Part shown: piece by piece, positions 31,775 through 40,719 of the stretch
How the letters are laid out: every line of letters begins with the position of its first letter
How positions within the stretch are numbered: the first letter of the stretch is position 1
Origin: Actinomycetes bacterium
GTDB taxonomy: Bacteria; Actinomycetota; JAICYB01
Assembly: GCA_025934435.1 (NCBI GenBank)
Contig: JAICYB010000019.1
Span: forward strand, 1-48,729
DNA: 48,729 nt
Direction: 5' to 3'
The notes under the pieces: generated by a model
Seen by the model: only the letters and a program-made list of their open reading frames with translations
What the model was told of the DNA's origin: nothing
Database searches by the model: none
Translations under genes and position numbers: made by a program

Positions 31775-32446
31775 ATGCGGGAAACCGTCGATGCGGCATG
31801 GTCCTCGGCCTTCGGAGCGACCATCAGCCGCGCCCCGGGCATCCGGATCGTCCGCGACGTCCCGAACCTCGCGCACCGCATCTTGTTGCTCCGGCTCGGT
31901 GACGGACTCACGGTCATCGCTCCCTCCGGCATCGACGTCCCGACGGATCTCACTCCGGACGAAGCATTCACGCTCGACTTCGCTTCGTCCCTCGCTCCCG
32001 GCCGCGTACTCGGTCCGTCCTTGCATGCGTACGCCGATCGGTCGTGCTTCGTCCCGCAGGAGCCGTGCGACGCGCGCCGGGTCGACGACGCCGGTGGGTT
32101 CGACGCGACGGTCGATCTCGCGGAGTGGGGAGAGGGCGGCTTCGGGCACGAGCGAGGCGGCGACGTCTGGTACGCGTGCTTCGACGACGGCGAGCGCGTC
32201 GCGATGGGGAACATGACCGACTTCAACGGCGCGCCCGGTGACGTCGGGCTCGTTACGCGACCGGATCAACGTGGGAAGGGGTACGGCGCGCGCCTCGCGA
32301 GCGCGATGTGTCTCGATGCGTTCGAAACGGTGGACGTCGTCCGTTACCGCGCGGCGTCCACGAATCTCGCGTCACTAGCCGTCGCACGGAAGCTCGGCTT
32401 CGTCCAGGACGGAGCGAACATCGCCGTCAGACTCGACGAGCGATAG
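31775..32446 (+). CDS. GNAT-family N-acetyltransferase
   Basis: 223 residues from ATG 31775. The N-terminal half is not recognised. The C-terminal half (about 110-223) has the GNAT fold, with acetyl-CoA binding signature V-T-R-P-D-Q-R-G-K-G-Y-G-A-R-L-A (Q/RxxGxG/A) and the following S-T-N-L-A-S-L-A-V-A-R-K-L-G-F motif. Substrate unknown. The stop is 10 bases from the end of the convergent beta-helix gene. Confidence 0.85.
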   Translation: MRETVDAAWSSAFGATISRAPGIRIVRDVPNLAHRILLLRLGDGLTVIAPSGIDVPTDLTPDEAFTLDFASSLAPGRVLGPSLHAYADRSCFVPQEPCDARRVDDAGGFDATVDLAEWGEGGFGHERGGDVWYACFDDGERVAMGNMTDFNGAPGDVGLVTRPDQRGKGYGARLASAMCLDAFETVDVVRYRAASTNLASLAVARKLGFVQDGANIAVRLDER

Positions 32447-32456
32447 CGTCCCTCCC

Positions 32457-33641
32457 TCATCCCTTGCAATGCCTGACGCTGCCCGGCGGCGCGCAGTTGT
32501 TCGGCGTGTTGTGCTGGATCCGTGTCCTCACGGGCCTGACCGGCGCTCCCGCGTTGTAGATCCCGCCGCCGCTCGCGGTCGACTGCGTCCCGCCGGTCCC
32601 GCTCACGCCCGCGTGATTCGAGATGATCTTCGAACGGACGATCCGGACGGGCGGACCCATCACGATCCCGCCGCCGAAGGCACCGAGCCCGCCCTGTACT
32701 CCACCATTGCCACCGTTGCCGGCGCTGTTGAACGCGAACGTCGTGCTGCGGACCGACGCCGACCCGGTAATGACCGCCAGGCCCCCGCCGAACCCGCCGT
32801 TCCCGCCGCTCTGGGTTGTCCCGACGCCGCCGTTGCCCGCGCGGTTCGAGGTCACCTTTGTCCGCGTGAGCGTCAGCGTTCCCACGCTCGAGATCCCCCC
32901 ACCGTTGCCACCCGATCCGCCGGACGCGAGGCTGGAGCCCCCCACGCCTGCCGCGTTGCCGGTGATCGTCGATCGCACGATCGTCGCTGTTGCTCCGAGG
33001 GCGTTGTCGATCCCACCACCGTCCCCGCTTGCGGCGACGGACGCGAACCCGGTTCCGCCTGTTCCCGCCGTGTTCGACGTGACGACCGAACGTACGACGT
33101 TCAGCGTCCCACCGTTGAAGATGCCACCGCCGGAGCCGCCGTTCGCTCCGGACGCCCCCGGCGAGCTCGCGCCCGTGCCGGCGATATTCCCCGCTACGGT
33201 CACCGATGTGAGCGTCAGATGTCCGAGATTCTCGATCCCGCCGCCGTCCTGACCAGTCGTTCCGAGCGTGGTTTCGGTCGGCAGGAGCCCGTCTTCGATC
33301 GTCAGGTGATCGAGTGCAACGGTGATGTTCGGACGGACCTCGAGGATGCGGAAGGCATCTGTGCTATTGCGCAGGATCGTCGCGCCGTTGCCGTGGATCG
33401 TGAGCGTATCGAGGATCGCGGGCAAGCCGTCGACGCCGAGCGCGGCGGCTCGCAACACGTAGATACACCCGCGCGAAAGCGAAAGCGTGCTCGGACCTAT
33501 GGTCATGTTCGCGGCATCGACCGCATTGACGAGCGCGGTCGCATCGCACGGAATAGATGTGGACGCAGCATCCGCATCGGTGACAAGACCTGCGACGAGG
33601 AGCGCCACAGCAGCGGCAACGAGAAGTCCCTTACGCACCAT
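32457..33641 (-). CDS. Secreted Gly/Asn-rich beta-helix protein (copy 1)
   Basis: 394 residues from ATG 33641 (M-V-R-K-G-L-L), the position matching the other two copies; an in-frame ATG three codons upstream is possible, but it falls on the GGAGGG ribosome-binding site. Residues 1-25 are a signal peptide ending in D-A-D-A-A. The mature protein starts with S-I-P-C-D-A-T-A-L-V-N-A-V and a disulfide-capable pair of Cys, then I-H-G-N-G-A-T-I-L-R-N. From about residue 110 there are successive strands of type V-x-R-S-x-[IV]-x-x-N-x-A-G-x-G-G separated by G-G-x-G-G-G-I, the pattern of right-handed parallel beta-helices in surface proteins. It ends N-C-A-P-P-G-S-V-R-H-C-K-G. Probably exported; binding or enzymatic role unknown. 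No sortase motif or anchor is seen. Confidence 0.8.
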   Translation of the reverse strand: MVRKGLLVAAAVALLVAGLVTDADAASTSIPCDATALVNAVDAANMTIGPSTLSLSRGCIYVLRAAALGVDGLPAILDTLTIHGNGATILRNSTDAFRILEVRPNITVALDHLTIEDGLLPTETTLGTTGQDGGGIENLGHLTLTSVTVAGNIAGTGASSPGASGANGGSGGGIFNGGTLNVVRSVVTSNTAGTGGTGFASVAASGDGGGIDNALGATATIVRSTITGNAAGVGGSSLASGGSGGNGGGISSVGTLTLTRTKVTSNRAGNGGVGTTQSGGNGGFGGGLAVITGSASVRSTTFAFNSAGNGGNGGVQGGLGAFGGGIVMGPPVRIVRSKIISNHAGVSGTGGTQSTASGGGIYNAGAPVRPVRTRIQHNTPNNCAPPGSVRHCKG

Positions 33642-33652
33642 TCCCTCCATCT

Positions 33653-34927
33653 CTAGCCCGAGCAGTGCCTGACGCTCCCTGCGGGAGCGCAGTTGTCGGG
33701 CGCGTTGCGCTTGATCTTTGTGTGCCGTGGACTGAATGTCGTCCCGCTTGCGTTGAAGATCCCGCCGCCTGTGCCGGTCGGCGTTCCGGTACCCGCCGCG
33801 TTGTGCATGATCTTCGACCGCACGATCGTCGTCGTCCCGTCGACGTAGAGACCGCCGCCCGTTCCGCCGGACGCGTTTGAGCTTCCCGCCGTGTTGCCGG
33901 ATAGAAGTGAGTTCTTGAGGACGAGCGTGTTCCCGGATTCGTTCGTGATCGCGCCGCCGTGTCCGCCGCCGGTCGTGCTCGAAACGGCCGAATCACCCGC
34001 CCCGTTGTTGAGGAAGCGCGTCGACGAGATGCGGACCGTCCCACCGACGTCGCCGTAGCCGTTCGAGAGCGCGCCACCCGATCCGCCGACTCCGGTGCCC
34101 GCCGAGCCTGTACCGCCGTTGCCCGCGTGATTGCCCGTGAACGTCGACTTCGTGATGCTCACCGCGCTGTGGAGGTTCGCGAAGCCACCACCGCTTCCGC
34201 CACCGCCACCGAACGTAGCCGGAATGCCGCCGTTGCCGGCGCGGTTGTTCGCGAAGGTCGAGCGTATGACCGTTACCGACCCGGCGAAGCTGGCGATCCC
34301 ACCGCCGTGGCCGCCACCGCCGCCGACGAGCGTGGCGGCCCCATTGCCCCCTGTGCCCGCCACATTGGACAAGAACTTCGAGTTCCGCACTCGCAGCGTC
34401 CCGGAGTTGAAGATGCCGCCGCCATTGCCGCCGGCCGTCCCCACTGTCGTGCCGGGAGCGCCCGTTCCCGCGATGTTCGCAACAAGTTGCACGGACGAAA
34501 GCGACAGGCTCCCACTGTTGGAGATACCGCCGCCGTTGGATCCGAGGAGGCTGCCCGCCGCCGCCGGTAAAGCGCCGCCCTCGATCGCGAGGTGATCGAT
34601 CGATGCGCCGGCGGGCGCGACGACCTGCATGATCCGGAACTGTTGAGCGCTGTTCCGGATGATCGTTGCGCCGTGACCGTGGATGGTCAGTTGATCCACG
34701 ATCGGTGGGAGTCCGTCCATGCCGGACGCCGGCGCCGTCAAGAGGTACGCGCAGTTCGTCGCGAGCGACAGCACGGCGGCACCGGGCGCGGTGTTCGCTG
34801 CATTGATCGCACTCACGAGGGAGTCCGTATCGCACGGAACCGACATGGTCGCCGCACCAGCATTCGGTGCGAGCACACCGAAGAGAAGCGTCGCTGCGGA
34901 GAAGAAGAGGACGAACCTCCGGAACAT
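33653..34927 (-). CDS. Secreted Gly/Asn-rich beta-helix protein (copy 2)
   Basis: 424 residues from ATG 34927 with GGAGG upstream. The signal peptide (1-25, ending N-A-G-A-A) is followed by M-S-V-P-C-D-T-D-S-L-V-S-A-I-N-A-A-N, then I-H-G-H-G-A-T-I-I-R-N-S, clearly paralogous to copy 1. Around ten strand repeats (V-R-N-S-K-F-L-S-N-V-A-G-T-G-G and similar) build the beta-helix. The end is N-C-A-P-A-G-S-V-R-H-C-S-G. It lies 11 bases upstream of copy 1 on the same strand, so the two are probably co-transcribed. Tandem duplication is the likely origin. Confidence 0.8.
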   Translation of the reverse strand: MFRRFVLFFSAATLLFGVLAPNAGAATMSVPCDTDSLVSAINAANTAPGAAVLSLATNCAYLLTAPASGMDGLPPIVDQLTIHGHGATIIRNSAQQFRIMQVVAPAGASIDHLAIEGGALPAAAGSLLGSNGGGISNSGSLSLSSVQLVANIAGTGAPGTTVGTAGGNGGGIFNSGTLRVRNSKFLSNVAGTGGNGAATLVGGGGGHGGGIASFAGSVTVIRSTFANNRAGNGGIPATFGGGGGSGGGFANLHSAVSITKSTFTGNHAGNGGTGSAGTGVGGSGGALSNGYGDVGGTVRISSTRFLNNGAGDSAVSSTTGGGHGGAITNESGNTLVLKNSLLSGNTAGSSNASGGTGGGLYVDGTTTIVRSKIMHNAAGTGTPTGTGGGIFNASGTTFSPRHTKIKRNAPDNCAPAGSVRHCSG

Positions 34928-34991
34928 CGGGAGCCTCCGTTCGTCAAGCGTGCAACAATCGGACGAGGGTACTTCGCTATGGGCGTTGTCG

Positions 34992-35266
34992 CTAACCCGA
35001 GCAGTTACTCACGTCGCGCCGCGTCCGTGGATCGTGATGCTCGCCGTGATCAGCGGCAGACCGTCGACGCCGGAGAACGGAGCCGTCAGCACGTAGTCAC
35101 AGTGCGGCGCGAGCTTGAGGACGTCTCCATTCGAGGCCGTACCGATGGCGGCGTTCAGTGCGCTCACGCTGCACGGAACCGAATGGGTTGCCGCGCTCGC
35201 CGACGGCAGAAGTCCGCCGAGCATCAGCGCGATCGCAGAACCTACGAGGACGAATCGACGCACCAT
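34992..35266 (-). pseudogene. Collapsed third beta-helix copy (internal deletion)
   Basis: ATG 35266 has a good ribosome-binding site, and the first 85 codons align with the other copies: signal peptide, then H-S-V-P-C-S-V-S-A-L-N-A-A-I, G-V-D-G-L-P-L-I and I-T-I-H-G-R-G-A-T. The frame then meets TGA (35009-35011), where the others continue I-[LI]-R-N-S. The bases right after it (ACTGCTCGGGTTAG, to 34992) match the last bases of copy 2 (ACTGCTCGGGCTAG). So nearly the whole repeat region was deleted, joining the N-terminal part to the last few codons out of frame. A secreted 60-residue remnant might still be made. Confidence 0.75.
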
Positions 35267-35296
35267 CCCGCCCCTCCGTTCGTTCGAGATGCGTTC

Positions 35297-36232
35297 TCAG
35301 TCGTTGAGCGCTTCGAGTTCACCGACTCGCGCCGGGTGGCGCAGCTTGGCGATCGCTTTCGCCTCGATCTGGCGGATGCGCTCGCGGGTCAGGTTGAACT
35401 CTTTGCCGACCTGCTCGAGCGTGCGCTCGCGTCCGTCGGCGAGGCCGAATCGCAATTCCAAGATGCGCTGCTCGCGCTGCGAGAGCGTCCCGAGGATGTC
35501 GCGAAGCTCCAACGCGCTCTTCGTCCGCACGGCTTCTTCGAGTGGCTGATCGACGGCTTCGTCCGCCAGGAAGTCGTGCAGTTCGGAGTCGCCGTCGTCA
35601 CCGACCGGCGTCGAGAGCGAAACGGTGTCCATCGCCGTCTGGCGGTAGCCCTTGAGCTGCTCGACGTCGATCTCGAGGACGGCCGCGAGCTCTTCGTCCG
35701 TCGGGTCGCGTCCGAGATCGGCGAGAAGGTCGGACTCCGCGCGGCGTAACCGGTTGACGATGTCCGCAACGTGGACGGGAAGACGGATCGTCCGCGAACG
35801 GTCGGCGAGTCCGCGCGTGATGCCCTGACGGATCCACCATGTCGCGTACGTCGAGAACTTGAATCCCCGGCGCCAGTCGTACTTCTCGACGGCCCGGAGC
35901 AAGCCGACGTTGCCGTCCTGGATGAGATCGAGGAGCGGCAGGCCGAAACCCTGGTAGCGGCGAGCGATCGACACGACGAGACGCAGGTTCGACTCGATGA
36001 ACGCCCGCCGCGCCCGTTCGCCTTCGGCGATCGCCTGGTCGAGACCCGCTCGCGTCTTCGCCGAGAGGGTGCCGTTGCCTTTGGCAAGGCGCTTTTCGGC
36101 AGCAACCCCGGCCTCGATGGCTTTCGCGAACGTGACTTCCTGGTCCGCGGCGAGAAGGGGATGACGCCCGATCTCCCGGAGATATACGCGGACGAGATCC
36201 TCGCCCGACGTGTCCTCTACGGCTCTAACCAT
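35297..36232 (-). CDS. Group 1/2 sigma-70 factor (primary-like)
   Basis: 311 residues from ATG/GTG at 36232. Region 1.2 is D-L-V-R-V-Y-L-R-E-I-G-R-H-P-L-L (12-27), region 2 R-R-A-F-I-E-S-N-L-R-L-V-V-S-I-A-R-R-Y and G-F-K-F-S-T-Y-A-T-W-W-I-R-Q, region 3 follows, and region 4 is R-E-Q-R-I-L-E-L-R-F-G-L with the helix-turn-helix T-L-E-Q-V-G-K-E-F-N-L-T-R-E-R-I-R-Q-I-E. There is no long acidic region 1.1, so it may be either a short primary sigma or a group 2 (SigB/HrdA-like) factor. Such factors recognise standard -35/-10 promoters. Monocistronic and divergent from the DEAD-box gene. Confidence 0.9.
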   Translation of the reverse strand: MVRAVEDTSGEDLVRVYLREIGRHPLLAADQEVTFAKAIEAGVAAEKRLAKGNGTLSAKTRAGLDQAIAEGERARRAFIESNLRLVVSIARRYQGFGLPLLDLIQDGNVGLLRAVEKYDWRRGFKFSTYATWWIRQGITRGLADRSRTIRLPVHVADIVNRLRRAESDLLADLGRDPTDEELAAVLEIDVEQLKGYRQTAMDTVSLSTPVGDDGDSELHDFLADEAVDQPLEEAVRTKSALELRDILGTLSQREQRILELRFGLADGRERTLEQVGKEFNLTRERIRQIEAKAIAKLRHPARVGELEALND

Positions 36233-36452
36233 GGCGAAGCGGCGTCGGGAACGTCATCGGTGAATCGACAGCCTACGCTTTTTCGGTTCGGCGTGGGGCC
36301 TGGCGGTCGGCCGCCGTCGGGTCTGCGCTGATGCCCTCCGAACAAGGAGGCAGGCGTCGGGCCACCGGAGGTTGTCACCGACTACGAGCTGATCGCTTAC
36401 TCATCGCTCGCCGTGATTCCTGTTAGAGTGCTGTTATCCCGCTCGACTGCTG

Positions 36453-36518
36453 TGTCGACGGTCGTCGACATCTCATGAGTCGACGGGGCCCTTGGAAGGC
36501 CCACCGAAGAAGTGGGCC
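36453..36518 (+). promoter_or_regulatory. Structured 5' leader of the DEAD-box helicase gene
   Basis: Hairpin TGTCGAC-ggtc-GTCGACA (36453-36470), then two mutually exclusive hairpins sharing GGCCC: GGGCC-cttggaa-GGCCC (36486-36502) and GGCCCAC-cgaagaa-GTGGGCC (36498-36518). They lie 33-98 bases before the start codon. Long structured leaders are typical for DEAD-box RNA helicases controlled by their own activity or by cold. The rest of the 318-base gap (36233-36550) holds no supported gene; a TTAGAGT around 36423 could be a -10 element. Confidence 0.45.
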
Positions 36519-36550
36519 GAAACTCCCACCGAAAGCCAAGGAGTAGCTCT

Positions 36551-37729
36551 TTGTCTCGCACCACCTTCAGTGATCTCGGCGTGCCCGATGATCTCGTCAG
36601 CATCCTTTCGCGCCGCGGTGTGACCGCGCCGTTCCCGATCCAAGCAGCGACGCTTCGCGACGCGTTGGCGGGACGCGACATCGCCGGCAAAGCCCCGACC
36701 GGGTCGGGCAAGACCCTCGCCTTCGGCCTCGCCCTCGCGGTGCGCGCGCGTCGCGGGAAGCCGAAGCGTCCTACCGTTCTCGTGCTCGTTCCGACGCGCG
36801 AGCTCGCCGCGCAGGTTGCGAAAGAGGTCGAACCGCTGACCGCGGCGCGCAAGCTCCGCGTCGCGACCGTCTACGGCGGCGTCGGCTACGGCGAGCAACG
36901 CTCCGCGCTTCGTCGCGGGGCCGATGTGCTCGTCGCGTGCCCGGGCCGGCTCGAAGATCTCCTCGAACAGCGCGAGCTTGTGCTCGACGACGTGTCGATC
37001 GCCGTCATCGACGAAGCCGATCGCATGGCCGACATGGGATTCCTACCGGCGGTGCGACGCCTGCTCGATCGCACGCGATCCGACCGCCAGACCCTGCTCT
37101 TCTCCGCGACGCTCGACGGCGATGTCGACGTACTGATGAAGCGCTACCAGAACGACCCCATTCGTCACGCGACGAAGGAAGAGCACGCCGGTGAGGTGCA
37201 TCACGTCTTCTGGCGCGCGCGCCAGGAACAGCGGTTGAACCTGACCGCCGATCTGATCAAGAAGCACGAGTCGGCCATCGTCTTCTGCCGGACGAGACAC
37301 GGCGCCGACCGTCTCGCGAAGCAGTTGAAGGAGCACTCCGTGCGCGCGGCGGCGATCCACGGGAGCCGCACGCAGTCACAGCGCGACCGCGCGCTGGCCG
37401 ACTTCAAGAACGGACGCGTTCGCGCGCTCGTCGCGACCGACGTCGCGGCGCGCGGCATCCACGTCGACAACGTCTCGTGTGTCATCCACTTCGATCCGCC
37501 TTCGACGGACAAGGACTACGTCCACCGCTCCGGACGGACAGGTCGAGCCGGTGCGGACGGAACCGTCGTGTCGCTCGTCGCTCCGCACCAGGACGGCGAG
37601 GTCCGCGCGATCCAGAAGGCGCTCCGCATGCCGACGCGCATCGAGCATCCGTCGGGCCATCCGACGTCTTCGCCCCGTCCGTCGCCGCAACGCCGTCGAC
37701 GTCCGCAACGCACGCGCGCGCGGGGCTAG
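36551..37729 (+). CDS. DEAD-box ATP-dependent RNA helicase
   Basis: 392 residues from TTG 36551, preceded by AAGGAG 7 bases upstream; a GTG at 36512 would add 13 residues but falls inside a leader hairpin. Motifs: Q-motif F-S-D-L-G...F-P-I-Q, motif I A-P-T-G-S-G-K-T, Ia P-T-R-E-L-A, motif II D-E-A-D (V-I-D-E-A-D-R-M), motif III S-A-T, motif [10 protein letters not shown], motif [12 protein letters not shown]. The C-terminal tail is a short Arg/Pro-rich stretch that would bind RNA. Acts in RNA remodelling and ribosome assembly. Ends 9 bases before typA. Confidence 0.93.
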   Translation: MSRTTFSDLGVPDDLVSILSRRGVTAPFPIQAATLRDALAGRDIAGKAPTGSGKTLAFGLALAVRARRGKPKRPTVLVLVPTRELAAQVAKEVEPLTAARKLRVATVYGGVGYGEQRSALRRGADVLVACPGRLEDLLEQRELVLDDVSIAVIDEADRMADMGFLPAVRRLLDRTRSDRQTLLFSATLDGDVDVLMKRYQNDPIRHATKEEHAGEVHHVFWRARQEQRLNLTADLIKKHESAIVFCRTRHGADRLAKQLKEHSVRAAAIHGSRTQSQRDRALADFKNGRVRALVATDVAARGIHVDNVSCVIHFDPPSTDKDYVHRSGRTGRAGADGTVVSLVAPHQDGEVRAIQKALRMPTRIEHPSGHPTSSPRPSPQRRRRPQRTRARG

Positions 37730-37738
37730 GCTCGATCG

Positions 37739-39544
37739 ATGGAGCTTCGCAACATCGCGATCATCGCGCACGTCGACCACGGCAAGACCACGCTCGTCGA
37801 CGCGATGCTCAGGCAGACCGGCACCTTCGCCGCGCACCAACAGGTCGTCGAGCGGGTCATGGATTCGATGGACCTCGAGCGCGAGAAGGGCATCACCATC
37901 ATGGCGAAGGTCGCGTCGGTCACGGTCGAGGGCACGCGGATCAACATCGTCGACACGCCGGGACACGCCGATTTCGGCGGCGAGGTCGAACGTTCACTCC
38001 ACATCGTGGACGGAGCCCTGCTCCTCGTTGATGCGTCCGAAGGTCCGCTTCCGCAGACGCGGTACGTCCTGCATAAAGCGCTGCATCTCGGCCTCCCGGT
38101 CGTCGTGTGCCTGAACAAGGTCGACCGCAAGGACGCGCGTCCGAAGGAAGTGCTCGACGAGGTCTACGAGCTCTTCTTCGACCTCGATGCAGCCGAACAC
38201 CAGATCGAATTCCCCGTCGTCTACGCGAACGCGAAGGAAGGGCGCGCGGGTCCGCAGGCCGACAAGCTCGGCGACGACCTCAAACTGCTGTTCGAGAGGA
38301 TCATCGCGACGGTCCCCGCACCGACGCACGATCCGGAGCATCCGCTCCAGATCATCGTGTCGAACCTCGACGCCGATCCCTACGTCGGACGGCTCGCGAT
38401 CGGACGCGTCCGTCACGGTGAAGTGACCGATGGGCAAAACGTCGTCGTGCTCGGCGAACGTGAACCGGGTCCCGCCCAGCGGATCAGCAAGCTCATGACG
38501 CCGTCCGGTCTCGGATGGGCGCCGTCGGACAAAGCCGAAGCCGGCGACATCGTCGCGATCGCCGGACTCGGCGACGTTCTCGTCGGCGAAACGATCGCCG
38601 ATCCGACCGATGCGCGCGCACTGCCGGTGTTGCGTGTCGATCAGCCGTCGCTTCACATGGAGTTCGGGGTGAACACGTCACCGCTCGCCGGACGCGACGG
38701 CAAGTACCTCACCGGCCGTCACCTCAAGGCGCGTCTCGAACGCGAAACGCTCGGCAACGTGTCGATCCGCGTGCAACAGACAGCGCAGCCGGACGTCTAC
38801 GAGGTGCAAGGGAGAGGCGAGCTTCAGCTCGCGGTGTTGATCGAACAGATGCGTCGCGAAGGTTACGAGCTGCAAGTGTCGAAGCCCGAAGTCATCACGC
38901 GCGAAGAGAACGGCAAGACGCTCGAACCGGTGGAAGACGTGACGATCGACGTCCCCGAGGAGTTCATCGGGGTCGTGACCGAACAACTCTCGCTGCGCAA
39001 AGGCCGCATGGCCTCGCTCGCGAATCACCAAACGGGTTGGGTGCGTCTCGAGTTCCGCGTCCCGGCGCGCGGCCTGCTCGGATTCCGCTCGCAGATGCTG
39101 ACCGACACGAAAGGGACCGCGATCCTGCATCACGTCTTCGCCGGATACGAGCCGTGGATGGGCGACATCCGCCACCGCCTCACCGGCGTGCTCGTCGCCG
39201 ACCGCGCCGGCAACACGACGGGCTACGCGCTCGATCAGTTGCAGGAACGCGGTGAGTTGTTCGTCGGTCCAGGGACCGAGGTCTACCAGGGAATGGTCGT
39301 CGGCGAGAACGCGCGGCAGGAAGACATCGACGTGAACCCCACGCGTGAGAAGCAGAAGACGAACATCAGGTCGGCGATGGCGGACGAGGCTATCCGTCTC
39401 GTCCCGCCGCGTCCGATGTCACTCGAGCAAGCCCTCGAGTTCATCGCCTCGGACGAGCTCGTCGAGCTGACGCCGGGTTCGATCCGCTTGCGCAAGCGCT
39501 ACCTCGATCCGACGGTGCGTAAGCGCGAAGCGCGGAAGCGCTAA
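37739..39544 (+). CDS. typA: Ribosome-associated translational GTPase TypA/BipA
   Basis: 601 residues, normal length. N-terminal GTPase: G1 A-H-V-D-H-G-K-T-T (10-18), switch with E-K-G-I-T-I, G3 D-T-P-G-H-A-D-F, G4 N-K-V-D. Then EF-like beta barrel, domains III and V, and the TypA-specific C-terminal domain ([14 protein letters not shown] and [11 protein letters not shown]). BipA binds 70S ribosomes under stress and helps 50S assembly. ATG 37739, close to the DEAD-box gene (9 bases), which fits a shared role in ribosome biogenesis. Its TAA overlaps the convergent gene's stop. Confidence 0.95.
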   Translation: MELRNIAIIAHVDHGKTTLVDAMLRQTGTFAAHQQVVERVMDSMDLEREKGITIMAKVASVTVEGTRINIVDTPGHADFGGEVERSLHIVDGALLLVDASEGPLPQTRYVLHKALHLGLPVVVCLNKVDRKDARPKEVLDEVYELFFDLDAAEHQIEFPVVYANAKEGRAGPQADKLGDDLKLLFERIIATVPAPTHDPEHPLQIIVSNLDADPYVGRLAIGRVRHGEVTDGQNVVVLGEREPGPAQRISKLMTPSGLGWAPSDKAEAGDIVAIAGLGDVLVGETIADPTDARALPVLRVDQPSLHMEFGVNTSPLAGRDGKYLTGRHLKARLERETLGNVSIRVQQTAQPDVYEVQGRGELQLAVLIEQMRREGYELQVSKPEVITREENGKTLEPVEDVTIDVPEEFIGVVTEQLSLRKGRMASLANHQTGWVRLEFRVPARGLLGFRSQMLTDTKGTAILHHVFAGYEPWMGDIRHRLTGVLVADRAGNTTGYALDQLQERGELFVGPGTEVYQGMVVGENARQEDIDVNPTREKQKTNIRSAMADEAIRLVPPRPMSLEQALEFIASDELVELTPGSIRLRKRYLDPTVRKREARKR

Positions 39545-40719
39545 GTGTCCGTGCCGGGCCGGCGCTCGAGCTCCGAACCCGGGTCACCTTTGTAGCCGGC
39601 CGGATACGTGAGCGCGAGCTCTTCCGGCGTCGGGTTGCGGTGCTCGCGAGCTTCGTCCGGCAAGAGATCGACGATGGCGGACATGATCGCTTTCGTGTCC
39701 GCGTCGGGATCGCCGTAGGCCAGCGGCACCGGAGGTCCTCCGCGCACCGTCACGAGAGGACGCTTCAGCGGATTCATGTTCGGCAAGCGCGCGCTGCGCG
39801 GCCAGACCTTCTCCGTGCCCCAGAGACCGAGCGGGATCACCGGTGCCTTCGTCATCGCCGCGAGGCGAGCGGCGCCCCAGCGTCCTTTCAGTTCGGGATC
39901 GAAGAACGCCGGACCCCGGGGGATCGTCCCTTGCGGCATCAAGCAGATCATCTCGCCGGCTTCGAGCGCTTCGGCCGCGGCTTGGAGTGGTTCGTCCGAC
40001 CCGGTGCCTCGTTCGACGCGGATGCCGCCGGCGGCGCGCGCCATCGCACCGACGAGCGGCGCGTCGAAGACTTCCTTCTTCCCGAGGAAGCGCGCGACGC
40101 GTCCGGTCTGCATGAGCGCGAGACCCACCGTGACGGCGTCGAAGTACGACCGATGATTCCCGACGACGATCGCGGGCCCTTCGCTCGGGACGTTCTCGAG
40201 GCCCGAGAACTCGAAGCGCGCGATCGTGACGAGCTCCGGACGCGTGAACGGACGTCCCCACTCCTGGATCTCGCGGCCGAAGATGCGCGCGACGCCCGCC
40301 GGTGAGCGAAGCGAACGCGTCGGCCAGCCCTTCAACCACGCGAGCGGCGCGAGTCGCGGATCGGGATCGACGACGACCGGGTGGCCGACTTCAGCGAGCA
40401 GCGCCGCGTCGTGGAAGCCGCCGCCGTAGAACCACGACCGCTTGAGGGACGCACCGTTCGCGCGCGCCCACGTACGTACGGCGTCGAGCTTGCCCCGTCC
40501 CATGACTTCACCGATCACCGCCGTGAAGCCGAGAGCGTCGAGCAGCTGTTCGACGTCGTCTGTGCGGCGTTTCGTGGTTGCGATCAGACGATGACGTTTG
40601 CCGCGGTGCTCGTCGATGATGCTGCGCGCGTGCGAGTGGAGGTCGCCGTTGCGATCGAGGATGCCGTGATCGAGGTCGAAGAACGCAACGCTTCGCGACG
40701 GACGAGGCTGGTCGCTCAT
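39541..40719 (-). CDS. HAD-like domain fused to 1-acylglycerol-3-phosphate acyltransferase (PlsC)
   Basis: 392 residues from ATG 40719, which overlaps the WS/DGAT stop (ATGA); the much longer open frame upstream lies within that gene. Residues 1-135 are a shortened HAD-IB-like domain: D-L-D at 15-17 is kept, but the following G-T is replaced ([10 protein letters not shown]), and the usual D-S-x-x-D motif is degraded to G-G-G-F-H-D, so phosphatase activity is doubtful. Residues about 170-370 are PlsC: N-H-R-S-Y-F-D (H189-x4-D194), then M-P-Q-G-T-I-P-R-G (as the E-G-T-R motif variant) and V-I-P-L-G-L. Acylates lysophosphatidate. The same fusion next to a WS/DGAT gene is known in mycobacteria, suggesting a joint part in phospholipid/triacylglycerol synthesis. 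Confidence 0.87.
   Translation of the reverse strand: MSDQPRPSRSVAFFDLDHGILDRNGDLHSHARSIIDEHRGKRHRLIATTKRRTDDVEQLLDALGFTAVIGEVMGRGKLDAVRTWARANGASLKRSWFYGGGFHDAALLAEVGHPVVVDPDPRLAPLAWLKGWPTRSLRSPAGVARIFGREIQEWGRPFTRPELVTIARFEFSGLENVPSEGPAIVVGNHRSYFDAVTVGLALMQTGRVARFLGKKEVFDAPLVGAMARAAGGIRVERGTGSDEPLQAAAEALEAGEMICLMPQGTIPRGPAFFDPELKGRWGAARLAAMTKAPVIPLGLWGTEKVWPRSARLPNMNPLKRPLVTVRGGPPVPLAYGDPDADTKAIMSAIVDLLPDEAREHRNPTPEELALTYPAGYKGDPGSELERRPGTDT

Noticed and set aside
32457..34927. Long + strand frames opposite the beta-helix genes (Pro-rich)
   Set aside because: Poly-Pro content mirrors the Gly-rich codons of the real genes, and the minus-strand products have signal peptides and ordered repeats.
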